Positions 1-8,551 of a DNA stretch of 64,000 nt are shown one piece after another. The translations under genes were made by a program, and so were the position numbers. The DNA comes from Thalassospira sp. TSL5-1 (GTDB lineage: Bacteria; Pseudomonadota; Alphaproteobacteria; Rhodospirillales; Thalassospiraceae), in the NCBI RefSeq assembly GCF_001907695.1, contig NZ_KV880637.1:1240001-1304000 (forward strand). The letters are read 5' to 3'. Position 1 is the stretch's first letter. The number at the start of each line of letters is the position of its first letter. Below the pieces are notes generated by a model that saw only the letters and a program-made list of their open reading frames with translations, had not been told where the DNA came from and made no database searches.

Positions 1-592
1 TTTCGGCGAGTGCCGTCTGCGCCAATTGTGATGCCTGAACCGGTACAACCGGGTCGTCGCTGCCGTGGATCAGGGTGACGGGCGGGCGCGATTTGATTTC
101 GCTTGCAAGGGTATCGCTGCCCAGCAAGGCCCCGGAAAAACCGACAACACCGGCAATTTTCTGCGCATAACGTGGTGCCAGTTGCAGGGCCATCATGGTG
201 CCCTGGGAAAATCCGACCAGAGCGAGATGATCTGCACTCAGCTTATGGCGTGCTAGCACGTCTTCGATGAAGGCGGCAATTGATGTGGTATTTTCCCGTG
301 CGCCTTGGGTCAGTGCCTTTAGCGCGCTTGGCATGGTTTCGGCATTGCGGCGCAAAAATTCGGGATCATAGGACGCCAGGCTGAACCATTGCCGCCCGAA
401 CGGCGACATTTCGCAAGGGTGGGGGGCATTGGGCGCGTAAAAAGCGGTATCTGGCAGGAACTTTGCCAATTCCGGGGCCAGACCAATCAGGTCGGCGCCA
501 TCGGCGCCATAACCGTGCAAAAAAATCACGATGCTTTTGGTTGTTCCCGATACAGCCGGAAATTCCGGCCCTTCAAGGGCAGTTTGCGACAT
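1..592 (-). CDS. Carboxylesterase/phospholipase-type alpha/beta hydrolase (3' end outside window)
   Basis: The reading frame starts at an ATG at 592 and runs off the left edge, giving 197 residues. It has the features of the small serine esterase/dienelactone-hydrolase group: an oxyanion-hole segment FLHGYGADGADL near residues 24-35, a nucleophile elbow GFSQG with the serine at about 129, and the acid loop HGSDDPVVP near the cut end. The catalytic His should lie beyond the window. No signal peptide is visible, so it is probably cytoplasmic and hydrolyses short acyl esters; the substrate cannot be told. It is divergent from the MATE gene. Confidence 0.85.
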   Translation of the reverse strand, partial: MSQTALEGPEFPAVSGTTKSIVIFLHGYGADGADLIGLAPELAKFLPDTAFYAPNAPHPCEMSPFGRQWFSLASYDPEFLRRNAETMPSALKALTQGARENTTSIAAFIEDVLARHKLSADHLALVGFSQGTMMALQLAPRYAQKIAGVVGFSGALLGSDTLASEIKSRPPVTLIHGSDDPVVPVQASQLAQTALAE

Positions 593-1089
593 GTGTGCGT
601 TCCCGAAATATAATCACGTAAACCCGCACCCTGCCGGAAACCCTTGTTTAGGGCAAGGGTTTGTACCCGATTGTCTTAAATCGGGTTTTAAATGTGGATA
701 AGGCTGTGGATAAAATATCGTGTGTGCTGGGGGCGCGAAATACCCCATTTTGGAATGATCTTTTATAAAGCCCGCCAATTATGGAATTTTTCCGAAATAA
801 CACTCTTGGGTTGATATGCCTTTGAGGTTTAGGCGATTTGTGGGTAAGCGGTTTTTATCTGTGCTGTATATGATCCTGATATGCTTTTCGATGTATATTG
901 GATACAAATAACAATCTATCGATAATGCACTGAAATTGACGCAAGTTTTCCTGTCACTTGCCTGGTTTTGGCAAACAAACCTCGCCATGCCGGAGATTGC
1001 GGGATATGACATGAGAATAATTGGAAAACGCCAGTTATTCGGTTGTTATTCAACATTGCCGAAGATTTTTCAGGACTGATGAGGGATCA
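593..1089. other. Intergenic region with two inverted repeats, no gene
   Basis: This AT-rich stretch separates the divergent esterase and MATE genes. AAACCCTTG at 638-646 pairs with CAAGGGTTT at 654-662, and CCCGAT at about 666-671 pairs with ATCGGG at about 680-685. Both lie 45-95 bases upstream of the esterase start and could be operator or leader structures. A 77-codon minus-strand frame at 779-1012 has no visible ribosome site or recognisable composition and is not called. Confidence 0.5.
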
Positions 1090-2433
1090 ATGCCAATTTC
1101 TCGCCGCTGGTTGGGTAAAGGGGACAGGCGCGTTCTTGCACTTACGGTTCCCATCATTCTGTCCAATGCCACAGTACCGTTGTTGGGTGCGGTTGATACC
1201 GCCGTGGTGGGGCACCTCGATAGCCCACACTACATTGGTGCGGTTGCCGTCGGGGCGTTGATTTTCAGTTATGTTTTCTGGAGCTTCGGTTTCTTGCGCA
1301 TGGCCACCACCGGGCTTGCTGCCCAGGCATCGGGTCGGCGTGATGCGCAGGAAGTACGGGCTGTTTTTGCCCGTGGGGCGATGATTGCGGTTGCTGGCGG
1401 GGCCTTGGTGATGCTGCTGCAATGGCCGATTATTGAGCTTGCCATGCGGTTGATAGCACCGACTCCTGACGTTGAGGCCGCCGCCCGGGATTATTTTCAT
1501 GTTCGTATTTGGGCATCCCCGGCAACCTTGATGCAATATTGCATGTTGGGCTGGTTGCTGGCGATGCGGGACAGCCGGGCGGTATTTATTTTTCAGGTTG
1601 TTTTGAACTCGCTTAATATCGTGCTGGATATTCTGTTTGTGCAGGGCTTTGGCTGGGATGTGCGCGGGGTGGCCGGGGCAACCGTGATTGCCGATTATTC
1701 CGGCGTTATTCTGGGCTGGTTTTTAATGCAGCCGCATTTAAAGCGGCTGGGTGGGCGCTGGCGCGATGTGGTGCTGTTTGACCGCATCCGCTTGTTGCGT
1801 CTGATGAAGGTCAATGGTGACATTTTTATTCGCACTCTGGCACTGACATCGGCCTTTGCCCTGTTCACAACCTTTAGTGCCCGTTTTGGCGAAGTGACCC
1901 TGGCGGCCAACGCGGTTTTGCAAAATTTCCTGATGTTTGCCTCCTTTGCGCTGGATGGCTTTGCCCATGCGGCTGAAACCCTGGTGGGGCAGGCTTATGG
2001 GGCGGAACGGCGCAAACAGTTTTTATGGGCGGTGCGCAAAACCACCCTTTGGGCGGGTGTTTCTGCCTTTGTGATGACGCTGGTTTTCGCCCTGTGTGGC
2101 ATACCGATTATTAACGGGCTGACCAGCATTACCGAGGTGCGTGACGCGGCATATTCATTCCTGCCCTGGGCTGTGGTCCTGCCGGTTACAGGTGTGCTGG
2201 GGTTTCAGTTTGACGGGGTGTTTTTAGGGGCGATGCAAACGCGCCACTGGCGCAACATGATGATATGTTCGGTTGCCGTGTTTGCATTATTGGCCTGGGG
2301 GGCCGTGGCTCTGCAAAGCAATCATGCCCTGTGGGCGGCGTTTAATCTGTTTTTTCTGGCCCGCGGTTTTACATTGGCTGTGCTGTTTCCCAGCATCATC
2401 CCGCGCAACGCGGCAGGCTTTGTCAAAAATTAG
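1090..2433 (+). CDS. MATE-family efflux transporter (DinF-like)
   Basis: The protein of 447 residues has about twelve hydrophobic segments in two similar halves, typical of MATE exporters, which expel drugs or metabolites in exchange for H+ or Na+. The N-terminal half holds the family-type stretch LTVPIILSNATVPLLGAVDTAVVGHL (residues about 17-42 in outline) and an ATTGLAAQASG segment that resembles the DinF/bacterial branch. The frame is open back to a TTG at 1021, but the ATG at 1090 is preferred because it follows GATGAGGGA and is where family similarity starts. The substrate is unknown. It converges on the Lrp gene. Confidence 0.88.
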   Translation: MPISRRWLGKGDRRVLALTVPIILSNATVPLLGAVDTAVVGHLDSPHYIGAVAVGALIFSYVFWSFGFLRMATTGLAAQASGRRDAQEVRAVFARGAMIAVAGGALVMLLQWPIIELAMRLIAPTPDVEAAARDYFHVRIWASPATLMQYCMLGWLLAMRDSRAVFIFQVVLNSLNIVLDILFVQGFGWDVRGVAGATVIADYSGVILGWFLMQPHLKRLGGRWRDVVLFDRIRLLRLMKVNGDIFIRTLALTSAFALFTTFSARFGEVTLAANAVLQNFLMFASFALDGFAHAAETLVGQAYGAERRKQFLWAVRKTTLWAGVSAFVMTLVFALCGIPIINGLTSITEVRDAAYSFLPWAVVLPVTGVLGFQFDGVFLGAMQTRHWRNMMICSVAVFALLAWGAVALQSNHALWAAFNLFFLARGFTLAVLFPSIIPRNAAGFVKN

Positions 2434-2507
2434 GCTGTTGTGCCGGGCCGGTTTGGGGCTTGCACGGGCGCTGATAAAATGGCGGGCAAACCAAAACCGG
2501 CAAAGGC

Positions 2508-2987
2508 TCAGTCGGTTTCGGGAACGGGCAGGCGGGTGCTGTTTTTGACTTCGTGCAGGGTGAAACTGGATTTGATATTGGCCACACCGGGCAGTTTCAT
2601 CATAACCTCGGACAGGAATTTTTGATAGGCGGCGGGGTCCTGGACCACGATCCGCATCATATAGTCCTGATTGCCAACCATCGCATAACAATCGACAATT
2701 TCCGGGTGCTGCTGCACGGCCGTTTCAAAGCGTCTGAGCGAGGGTTCATCATGCTGGGTCAGGGAAACGGTGACAAAAACATTCACGCCCAAATGCAGGT
2801 GTGACGGATCCAGCAGGGCAACATATTTGCGAATAACGCCGCTTTCCTCGAGTTTGCGGAGCCGCCGCAGGCAGGGTGAAACAGACAGGCCCACCTTGTC
2901 GGCCAGTTCCACCATCGAGATGCGGCCATCTTCCTGAATTTCCCGAAGAATATTGCGGTCAATTGCATCAAAACCGTTGCGCGCCAT
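2508..2987 (-). CDS. Lrp/AsnC-family transcriptional regulator
   Basis: The 159-residue protein starts with an AsnC-type helix-turn-helix (FDAIDRNILREIQEDGRI, then the recognition region VGLSVSPCLRRLRKLEESGVI at about residues 29-49). It ends in the RAM ligand-binding domain (about 65-150), with the typical YAMVGNQDYMMRI segment. Such proteins bind amino acids and regulate amino-acid metabolism or export genes. The frame extends upstream to 3119, but the ATG at 2987 is preferred: it follows AAAGGGAG, and the protein then has the usual family length. Its target is not obvious; the nearest transporter is the convergent MATE gene. Confidence 0.92.
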   Translation of the reverse strand: MARNGFDAIDRNILREIQEDGRISMVELADKVGLSVSPCLRRLRKLEESGVIRKYVALLDPSHLHLGVNVFVTVSLTQHDEPSLRRFETAVQQHPEIVDCYAMVGNQDYMMRIVVQDPAAYQKFLSEVMMKLPGVANIKSSFTLHEVKNSTRLPVPETD

Positions 2988-3518
2988 AGCGTGCCTACTC
3001 CCTTTGACGAAAATGCAGATAGATGGCGAATGCGCGCTGCGCAAATATTTTGCCCGATTGGCAGGTTTTGCGCAGCAATCTCTTGGCCGCGATAAGCCAC
3101 GACTTGGGCGTTCTGTCAATCATTGCGTGATATATCGCCCGGATAATCTGCGATGTTTGCGGGCAACAGCGTACAGGTTGAACCGGGCTGTAACCTGCTT
3201 TCTGTTTGGGTGTTTTGCCCCGGTCAAACAGGATTAACTGTTGCGATAGAACCAGGGGAGCGGTATTGCAGGTCAGGCACCCGTAAAACCTTGCGACTGT
3301 GGGAAGATGCCAATATGGTACCGGCAGGTACTTTGTTCTTTTGCGTCCTCCTGTAAAACAGGTGCGCTCTCAGGACATGGGGTGGAACTTATCATTGCTG
3401 CCTGCCATCCGGACGGTGTAGTATAATCGTACTGAATTACGCATTTGGGATGGGCGACATTGCCTGGCGAGGGCGCAGGTGCTTGCGAGGTGTCTGCGGT
3501 ACAGGAAAGGCTATTTTG
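2988..3518. other. Divergent intergenic region, no gene seen
   Basis: This region holds the promoters of the minus-strand Lrp gene and the plus-strand GNAT-Rrf2 pair. CTGTTTG at 3202-3208 is matched by CAAACAG at 3225-3231, and GTACC/GGTAC form a short hairpin at 3318-3331. The short frames here look like chance frames. If the GNAT gene actually begins at the ATG at 3450, the region is 69 bases shorter. Confidence 0.4.
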
Positions 3519-4016
3519 GTGGACGCAGCAAATAACAAACCGGGACATAACCGGGTTTATATCGATGATCATGAAATCAATATCCGGCCCGCCGTCAAAG
3601 AAGACCTGCCGACTGTTGTAGATCTTGACGAGCGCACGACCGGACTGCGCAAGCCCGAATACTGGGATGATCTTTTTGTGCGTTATGGCAATCGCAAGGA
3701 CAGCCGTTTTTTCCTGGTGGCAGAAGAGGGCGAGACCCTTTTGGGCTGTATCTTTGGTGAAGTTCGTTCATGGGAGTTTAATTCTGTCCCGTGTGGCTGG
3801 GTTGGCACGGTTAGTGTCGAGCCTGATTTGCGTATGGGTGGCATTGGGACCATTCTTTATCGCGAAATTTGCCGTTGTTTTCGCCATGCCGGTGTTCAAA
3901 AGGTACGTACCATGATCCCGCGTGATGCGACCGACCTGATGTCGTTTTTCCGCGCCCAGGGCATGATGGCTGGGCCTTTCATCCAGCTTGAAACCGATAT
4001 GGAAGAGGAGGGCTAA
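3519..4016 (+). CDS. GNAT-family N-acetyltransferase
   Basis: The protein is about 165 residues with a GNAT fold: an N-terminal INIRPAVKEDLP strand, then the acetyl-CoA loop VSVEPDLRMGGIGTILYRE (RxxGxG type) near residue 100. The acyl acceptor is unknown. The start is uncertain. GTG at 3519 follows AGGAAAGG at the right distance and is chosen; TTG at 3516 and ATG at 3450 are also in frame. The stop is only three bases before the Rrf2 start, so the two genes are almost certainly one transcript. Confidence 0.82.
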   Translation: MDAANNKPGHNRVYIDDHEINIRPAVKEDLPTVVDLDERTTGLRKPEYWDDLFVRYGNRKDSRFFLVAEEGETLLGCIFGEVRSWEFNSVPCGWVGTVSVEPDLRMGGIGTILYREICRCFRHAGVQKVRTMIPRDATDLMSFFRAQGMMAGPFIQLETDMEEEG

Positions 4017-4019
4017 GCC

Positions 4020-4469
4020 ATGATGTCTTTGCAAAAGGCGACATTGTTTGCCCTTTATGCGGTTCTGGAACTGGCAGAAGATAGTGAACGTCAGCTCTCG
4101 GCATCCGAAATTGCCGAACGTTACAATATTTCCACCAACCATCTGGCCAAGGTCCTGCGCGATCTGGGCCGTGCCGGGCTTGTGGAATCGGTACGTGGTG
4201 CCGGGGGCGGGTATCGGTTTTGTGGCAATGCCAAACGGACAACCCTGCTTGATGTGGTGGAGCTGTTCGAGGAGGTCGGTGCGGGCCCCTCAAACGGTAT
4301 TGTCCAGGAAACCAATGCGGGGGTTGCGCTGTCGCTTGTCATGGACGAAATCGAAGCCATTACCTATGCCACGCTGCAATCGATCTCGATTGAAACGATG
4401 CTGAAATTGATGCGCCGTCGCAAACCAATGGAACGCAAAACATCAACTGGTCTGTTCCGCGCCGTATAA
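4020..4469 (+). CDS. Rrf2-family transcriptional regulator without cluster cysteines
   Basis: At 149 residues this is a typical Rrf2 regulator: an N-terminal winged helix (LSASEIAERYNISTNHLAKVL at about 27-47, followed by the wing VRGAGGGYRF). The triplet of cysteines that binds the iron-sulfur cluster in IscR and NsrR is missing; the only cysteine follows the wing (RFCGN). It should therefore sense something else, or act without a cluster. Two ATGs stand in tandem at 4020 and 4023, behind a GAGGAGG that lies inside the end of the GNAT gene. The regulator may control its own operon. Confidence 0.92.
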   Translation: MMSLQKATLFALYAVLELAEDSERQLSASEIAERYNISTNHLAKVLRDLGRAGLVESVRGAGGGYRFCGNAKRTTLLDVVELFEEVGAGPSNGIVQETNAGVALSLVMDEIEAITYATLQSISIETMLKLMRRRKPMERKTSTGLFRAV

Positions 4470-4487
4470 TGGTTTTGTATTAACCAT

Positions 4488-4525
4488 AACAAAGGCCGCC
4501 GAAATGTGTTTCGGCGGCCTTTGTT
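4488..4525. terminator. Bidirectional terminator between rrf2-like and DEAD-box genes
   Basis: A 17-bp perfect stem (4488-4504 with 4509-4525, core GGCCGCCGAAA) closes on a TGTG loop. It has T-rich flanks on both sides and sits between two convergent genes. Confidence 0.9.
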
Positions 4526-4553
4526 TTGCTTGTAACAGAGATATTGTCGTGTG

Positions 4554-6818
4554 TTAACTGGTCTGCCCTGATGTAGCGGGCTCGGTGCTGGTTGCAGCCG
4601 GGCCTTCGGTTGTGCCGCTATCGGCATCCTTGGGCGCAGATTCGGCCTTTTTGCGTGGTTTACGCGGTGCGCGGGGCTTGGCAGGTTTTTTGGCCGCAGC
4701 TTTTTTCGGCTTGGCGGTTTCACCCTCTGCCTGTTCGGTTCCCTCGGCATTGGCTTTGACGTCTTCACCATCACTACTTTGCGCTTTTGCCGTTTTGCTG
4801 GCGGTTTTGGGTTTTGCCGCCGCCTTGGCACGCGGTTTGCGCGGTGCACGGGTTGTTTTCGCCTTGGCCGGTTTTGCTTCGGTCTCGGCTTCTACCGCTT
4901 TTGCTTCACCTTCGGCGGGTTTGTCGGCTTCGGCTTTAACGTCGGCTGTGGTTTCTTTCGCCGGTGCGTCAATGGCTTGGCCAGTATCGCCTGATGCCGT
5001 ATTTTCCGATGCCGGGGCAGCGGTAGTGGCAACAGGTGCTGGCTTTTCAGCCGTCTCAACCGGTTCTTTTGCCGGAGCCTCTGCAGGTGCTTTTACCTCG
5101 GTGGCTGATTTTACAGCCTCTTTGGCTTGGTCGTTTGCAGTTGGGGCCGGTTTGCGGTTTCTGCGCGGGCTGGCCGTTTTGCGACCGGTGGTCTTGCGAC
5201 CTGTCTTTTTCGCCGGTGTGTTGTTGTTTTCGTTGTCGCTATCATCTTTTTCGGCGGCAACGGGCCGACGAAGGGACGATTGCGGAACAGGGGTCAGCAA
5301 AAAGGCCGGGACATGGTCGCCCATACCAATGACCGGTTTGTCGTCATGGTCATCCCGGTCGCGACGGTGATTGTTTTTACGGTCGCGCTGCGGGCGGTTT
5401 TGATGGCGATCTTCACGCGGGTCGCGCACATGACGGGGCGCGGTATTGTTATTGCTGTTGGCGCCCGAATTGCCGCTAGGTGCGAGATTGTCCCGCTTGC
5501 TGGCCTGCGGTGCCGGTTCTGCCGGTTTGGCAGGGGATGCTGCTGCGGGCTGGTTGTTTGGGGCGTCCTGGTTTTGGGATGTATCACGCCGCGATGCGTT
5601 GCGGGTATTCCGGTCATTGCGGTCGCTGCGGTCATTCCCTTTGCGGCTGTTGCGCTTGTTCCGGCGCTTCTTGCCGCTAAAGTCCAGCTCCAGGGTTTCG
5701 ATTCCCTCAATTGAGGTGAGCGGAATCGACATATTGATGGTTTTGTTGATCGCCTCCACCAGTTTGCCATCTTCTGGTGTCGCAAGGGTGAAGGCCTTGC
5801 CATCGCGCCCCGCACGGCCTGTACGACCGGTACGGTGAACGTAATCCTCGGCATTGAAGGGCACGTCAAAGTTAAAAACGTGCGAGACTTCGGCAACGTC
5901 AATGCCGCGCGCTGCCACATCCGAGCAGATCAGAACCGTGATTTCGCCGCTTTTGAATTTATCAAGCGTCTCGGTCCGTTCGCTCTGCACCAGGTCGCCG
6001 TGCATGCGACCGGCATTAAAGCCGTGCTTGGTCAGTGACTTGTAAAGAATATCGACGTCTTTTTTGCGATTGCAAAACACAAAGGCATTTTTGACATCTT
6101 CATTTCGGATCAGGCGGCGAAGGGTTTCGCGCTTGTCCATTTCGTCAATGACCAGCAATTTATGCTCAAGCGTGGTTGCCATGCTCGAGGGGGCAGAGAC
6201 CGTAATTTCTTTCGGGTTGCTCAGGAATTTGTCGGCAAGGCGACGGATTTCCTTGGGCATGGTGGCCGAAAAGAACAGCGTCTGGCGCTGCTTGGGCAGC
6301 ATATTGACGATTTTTTCGATATCGGGAATGAACCCCATATCAAGCATACGGTCGGCTTCGTCGATGACCAGCAATTTGCAGTCCGACAGCAACAGTTTGC
6401 CGCGCTCGAAGGTGTCAATCAGGCGGCCCGGGGTCGCGATGATAACATCGGCACCCTTTTCCAGAATCTTTTGTTGTTCAACAAACGATTCTCCGCCAAT
6501 GACCAACGCCTTTGAAAGCGGGACATATTTGCCATAGGTGTCAAAATTGTGTGCCACCTGGGTGGCCAACTCGCGGGTTGGCTCAAGGATAATGGATCGC
6601 GGCATCCGCATGCGCGCACGGCCATGATGAAGAATATCAAGCATCGGCAACACAAAGCTGGCCGTTTTCCCCGTCCCGGTTTGGGCGCAGCCAAGAATGT
6701 CACGGGCCATCATCACAGATGGGATGGCCTGGCGCTGAATGGGGGTCGGTGTGTCATAACCGGCGTCTGCAACGGCTTTGAGGATATCTTCGCTCAGACC
6801 GAGATCGGCGAAAGTCAT
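4554..6818 (-). CDS. DEAD-box ATP-dependent RNA helicase with long basic low-complexity tail
   Basis: The helicase core covers residues 1-380 and has all the motifs: Q motif (PTPIQ), AQTGTGKT at 45-52, PTREL at 80-84, TPGR, DEAD at 153-156, SAT at 184-186 and HRTGRTGR at 329-336. It is closest in style to RhlE-type helicases, which remodel RNA in ribosome assembly, RNA decay or cold response. Residues about 383-754 form an unusual tail: first R/N/D-rich, then A/P/E-rich, ending in lysine/alanine/proline repeats like those of histone H1 (KKAAAKKPAKPRAPRKPRKK). The tail is likely disordered and RNA-binding. The start at 6818 has a weak GGGAA site. Confidence 0.93.
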   Translation of the reverse strand: MTFADLGLSEDILKAVADAGYDTPTPIQRQAIPSVMMARDILGCAQTGTGKTASFVLPMLDILHHGRARMRMPRSIILEPTRELATQVAHNFDTYGKYVPLSKALVIGGESFVEQQKILEKGADVIIATPGRLIDTFERGKLLLSDCKLLVIDEADRMLDMGFIPDIEKIVNMLPKQRQTLFFSATMPKEIRRLADKFLSNPKEITVSAPSSMATTLEHKLLVIDEMDKRETLRRLIRNEDVKNAFVFCNRKKDVDILYKSLTKHGFNAGRMHGDLVQSERTETLDKFKSGEITVLICSDVAARGIDVAEVSHVFNFDVPFNAEDYVHRTGRTGRAGRDGKAFTLATPEDGKLVEAINKTINMSIPLTSIEGIETLELDFSGKKRRNKRNSRKGNDRSDRNDRNTRNASRRDTSQNQDAPNNQPAAASPAKPAEPAPQASKRDNLAPSGNSGANSNNNTAPRHVRDPREDRHQNRPQRDRKNNHRRDRDDHDDKPVIGMGDHVPAFLLTPVPQSSLRRPVAAEKDDSDNENNNTPAKKTGRKTTGRKTASPRRNRKPAPTANDQAKEAVKSATEVKAPAEAPAKEPVETAEKPAPVATTAAPASENTASGDTGQAIDAPAKETTADVKAEADKPAEGEAKAVEAETEAKPAKAKTTRAPRKPRAKAAAKPKTASKTAKAQSSDGEDVKANAEGTEQAEGETAKPKKAAAKKPAKPRAPRKPRKKAESAPKDADSGTTEGPAATSTEPATSGQTS

Positions 6819-7039
6819 ATGTTTCGGGTTCCCGCAAAAAATGCGTTAAAGATTGATTTACTTAGAGACAAATCTGCTTGGGTGGTAATGCCAAGCCCGG
6901 CCCAAGTCAAGAAAAACGCCTTTAAAAAGGTGGTTTACCTGCATTTTTCGCTCCTTCGACGCTTGTTTGGGGCCTGGTTCGGACATATCGTGGTTGAAAG
7001 ACGCGCTTTAGTTGTCGTCATTCCCCAAGGAGGCTAACG

Positions 7040-7597
7040 ATGTTAATGGATGCTGCCCGCTCAACCCTGGTGATTGTGGATGTTCAGGAGAAGCTTTATC
7101 CGGCATGCCTTGACCCGGTTGAAATGATCGAAGCCTGCTGCTTTTTGTTAAAATGCGCCAACCGTCTTTCTGTTCCCGCGATCGTGACAGAACAATATCC
7201 CAAGGGCCTGGGGCATACCGCCAAATCCATTCTTGATCTGCTTGAACAAGACAGCGACGGCAGCAATGTCGTGGATAAAATCAGCTTTTCCTGTTTGGGG
7301 GCTAAGGAATTTCTGACAAAACTTGAAGAGAATCACGGGCGCGATCAGGTCGTGGTGGCGGGCATGGAAACCCATGTTTGTGTGCTGCAAACCGTATTGG
7401 ACCTGATCGAGCGGGGGCGTGAGGTTTTTGTTGTGGCCGATGCCGTATCATCGCGCAAGCAGCATGACCGCATTTTTGGCCTGGAGCGGATGCGCGATGC
7501 CGGGGCCAAAATTGTCACCCGCGAAAGCGTGATGTTTGAATGGTTGCGCGTGGCGGGCACGCCGGAATTCAAGGAACTGAGTGCATTGATTCGCTAG
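7040..7597 (+). CDS. Isochorismatase/nicotinamidase-family cysteine hydrolase
   Basis: This 185-residue protein has the catalytic triad of the family: Asp14 (VIVDVQE), Lys80 (VVDKISFSC) and Cys114 in GMETHVCVLQT. It matches the YcaC-like group of cytoplasmic hydrolases rather than isochorismatase proper; the real substrate is unknown. The start follows a strong AAGGAGG. It stands alone, converging on the lipoprotein gene, with a small GTGCC/GGCAC hairpin at 7600-7615 between the stops. Confidence 0.9.
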   Translation: MLMDAARSTLVIVDVQEKLYPACLDPVEMIEACCFLLKCANRLSVPAIVTEQYPKGLGHTAKSILDLLEQDSDGSNVVDKISFSCLGAKEFLTKLEENHGRDQVVVAGMETHVCVLQTVLDLIERGREVFVVADAVSSRKQHDRIFGLERMRDAGAKIVTRESVMFEWLRVAGTPEFKELSALIR

Positions 7598-7615
7598 ACG
7601 TGCCCGAACCGGCAC

Positions 7616-8236
7616 CTAGCAGGGCGCAAATCGCGAGCAGCGGTTTTCATTGTGGTCAGGCTGGCTGATCGGAAACAGGTAATGGATGAGGGTGGGGGCC
7701 ATCTCGTCGATCTGTTGCGGGGTAATCGGGTTTGTTATGTTTGCCCGGATTTCCGAAATTACACTGTCGCCCGAACAGAAGGCAAAACGGACAGGAATTG
7801 TTTTTTCACCGGGCGTTAATGGCGTGTTTTGCGGGTTCTGGCACATGGCATTGCGCCAGGTATCCTGCGTGGGATTGACCACAACCACCATTCGTTGATC
7901 CGGGCGCAGTGTCGGGTGATCTTTGCGGGCATTGGAATCGGCGCTGGCGCTTGCCATGTCGGCCTTGGCCTTTTTTGGGGTGATAAACGCTAATTGCGGG
8001 GCAAACCCGTGATTCGAAAGAAGGCTGGCCCAGCGGGCGTCATCAATGCCGGTTTGTCCGTCATGTACTTCCATCACCATGATATTCGATGGTGCGGCAT
8101 AGCTTCTAAACCCGGCGACATTGGTGGTTTCGTAATAGGGGGCCTCGACGATGTTGCCACTGCATGCGCCCAGCAGCGGGGCCACAAGGCCGATAACGGC
8201 AACGAGCAAAGCGTATTTGCGGGTTCTGACGGACAT
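7616..8236 (-). CDS. Predicted lipoprotein of unknown function
   Basis: From the ATG at 8236 the protein has 206 residues and a clear lipoprotein signal (basic MSVRTRKY, hydrophobic core, lipobox LLGAC with Cys at about 25). The mature part has no motif I recognise. It contains a YAAPSNIMVMEVHDG stretch, and two later cysteines (in MCQNP and FAFCSGDS) that could pair in the periplasm. The upstream frame to 8377 is rejected because the lipobox signal starts at 8236. It probably sits in the inner leaflet of the outer membrane. Confidence 0.8.
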   Translation of the reverse strand: MSVRTRKYALLVAVIGLVAPLLGACSGNIVEAPYYETTNVAGFRSYAAPSNIMVMEVHDGQTGIDDARWASLLSNHGFAPQLAFITPKKAKADMASASADSNARKDHPTLRPDQRMVVVVNPTQDTWRNAMCQNPQNTPLTPGEKTIPVRFAFCSGDSVISEIRANITNPITPQQIDEMAPTLIHYLFPISQPDHNENRCSRFAPC

Positions 8237-8494
8237 GGAAGGCGGACTCCTGAATGATGTTCCAACCAGGAACGAGGAACGTAATATGAGGACCTTAATA
8301 TAACGGGTGCGGCTTGCACGGTCAGGGTGGGGCAAAGCCAGGACAAGACCGGTTGAAAGCTCTGGCATCCAAAACATAGGTCATGGAATCGGAAAATGTC
8401 AGTGCTTTTGCAAAGTTTCTTGGCCGCATCGCTACAATAGCGCCGGTCATGTGTTTGGGTCTGATCCGGGCACATGCTGGCTATAGTCAACAAA

Positions 8495-8520
8495 AAACCC
8501 GGCACGCAAATGCCGGGTTT
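8495..8520 (-). terminator. Terminator of parE
   Basis: A 10-bp stem AAACCCGGCA/TGCCGGGTTT with a six-base loop is followed on the minus strand by a T-run (8492-8497), just past the parE stop. Confidence 0.85.
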
Positions 8521-8551
8521 GGTGATAACGGATGACGATGTTTGCAATGCC

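Noticed and set aside
779..1012. Minus-strand frame of 77 codons in the first intergenic gap
   Set aside because: No ribosome site, odd composition and no recognisable pattern; probably chance in an AT-rich gap.
4585..5370. Plus-strand open frame of 261 codons opposite the helicase tail
   Set aside because: It is the antisense of the A/K/P-rich tail; the Ala/Val/Phe-rich translation is an artefact of that repetitive code, and no ribosome site fits.
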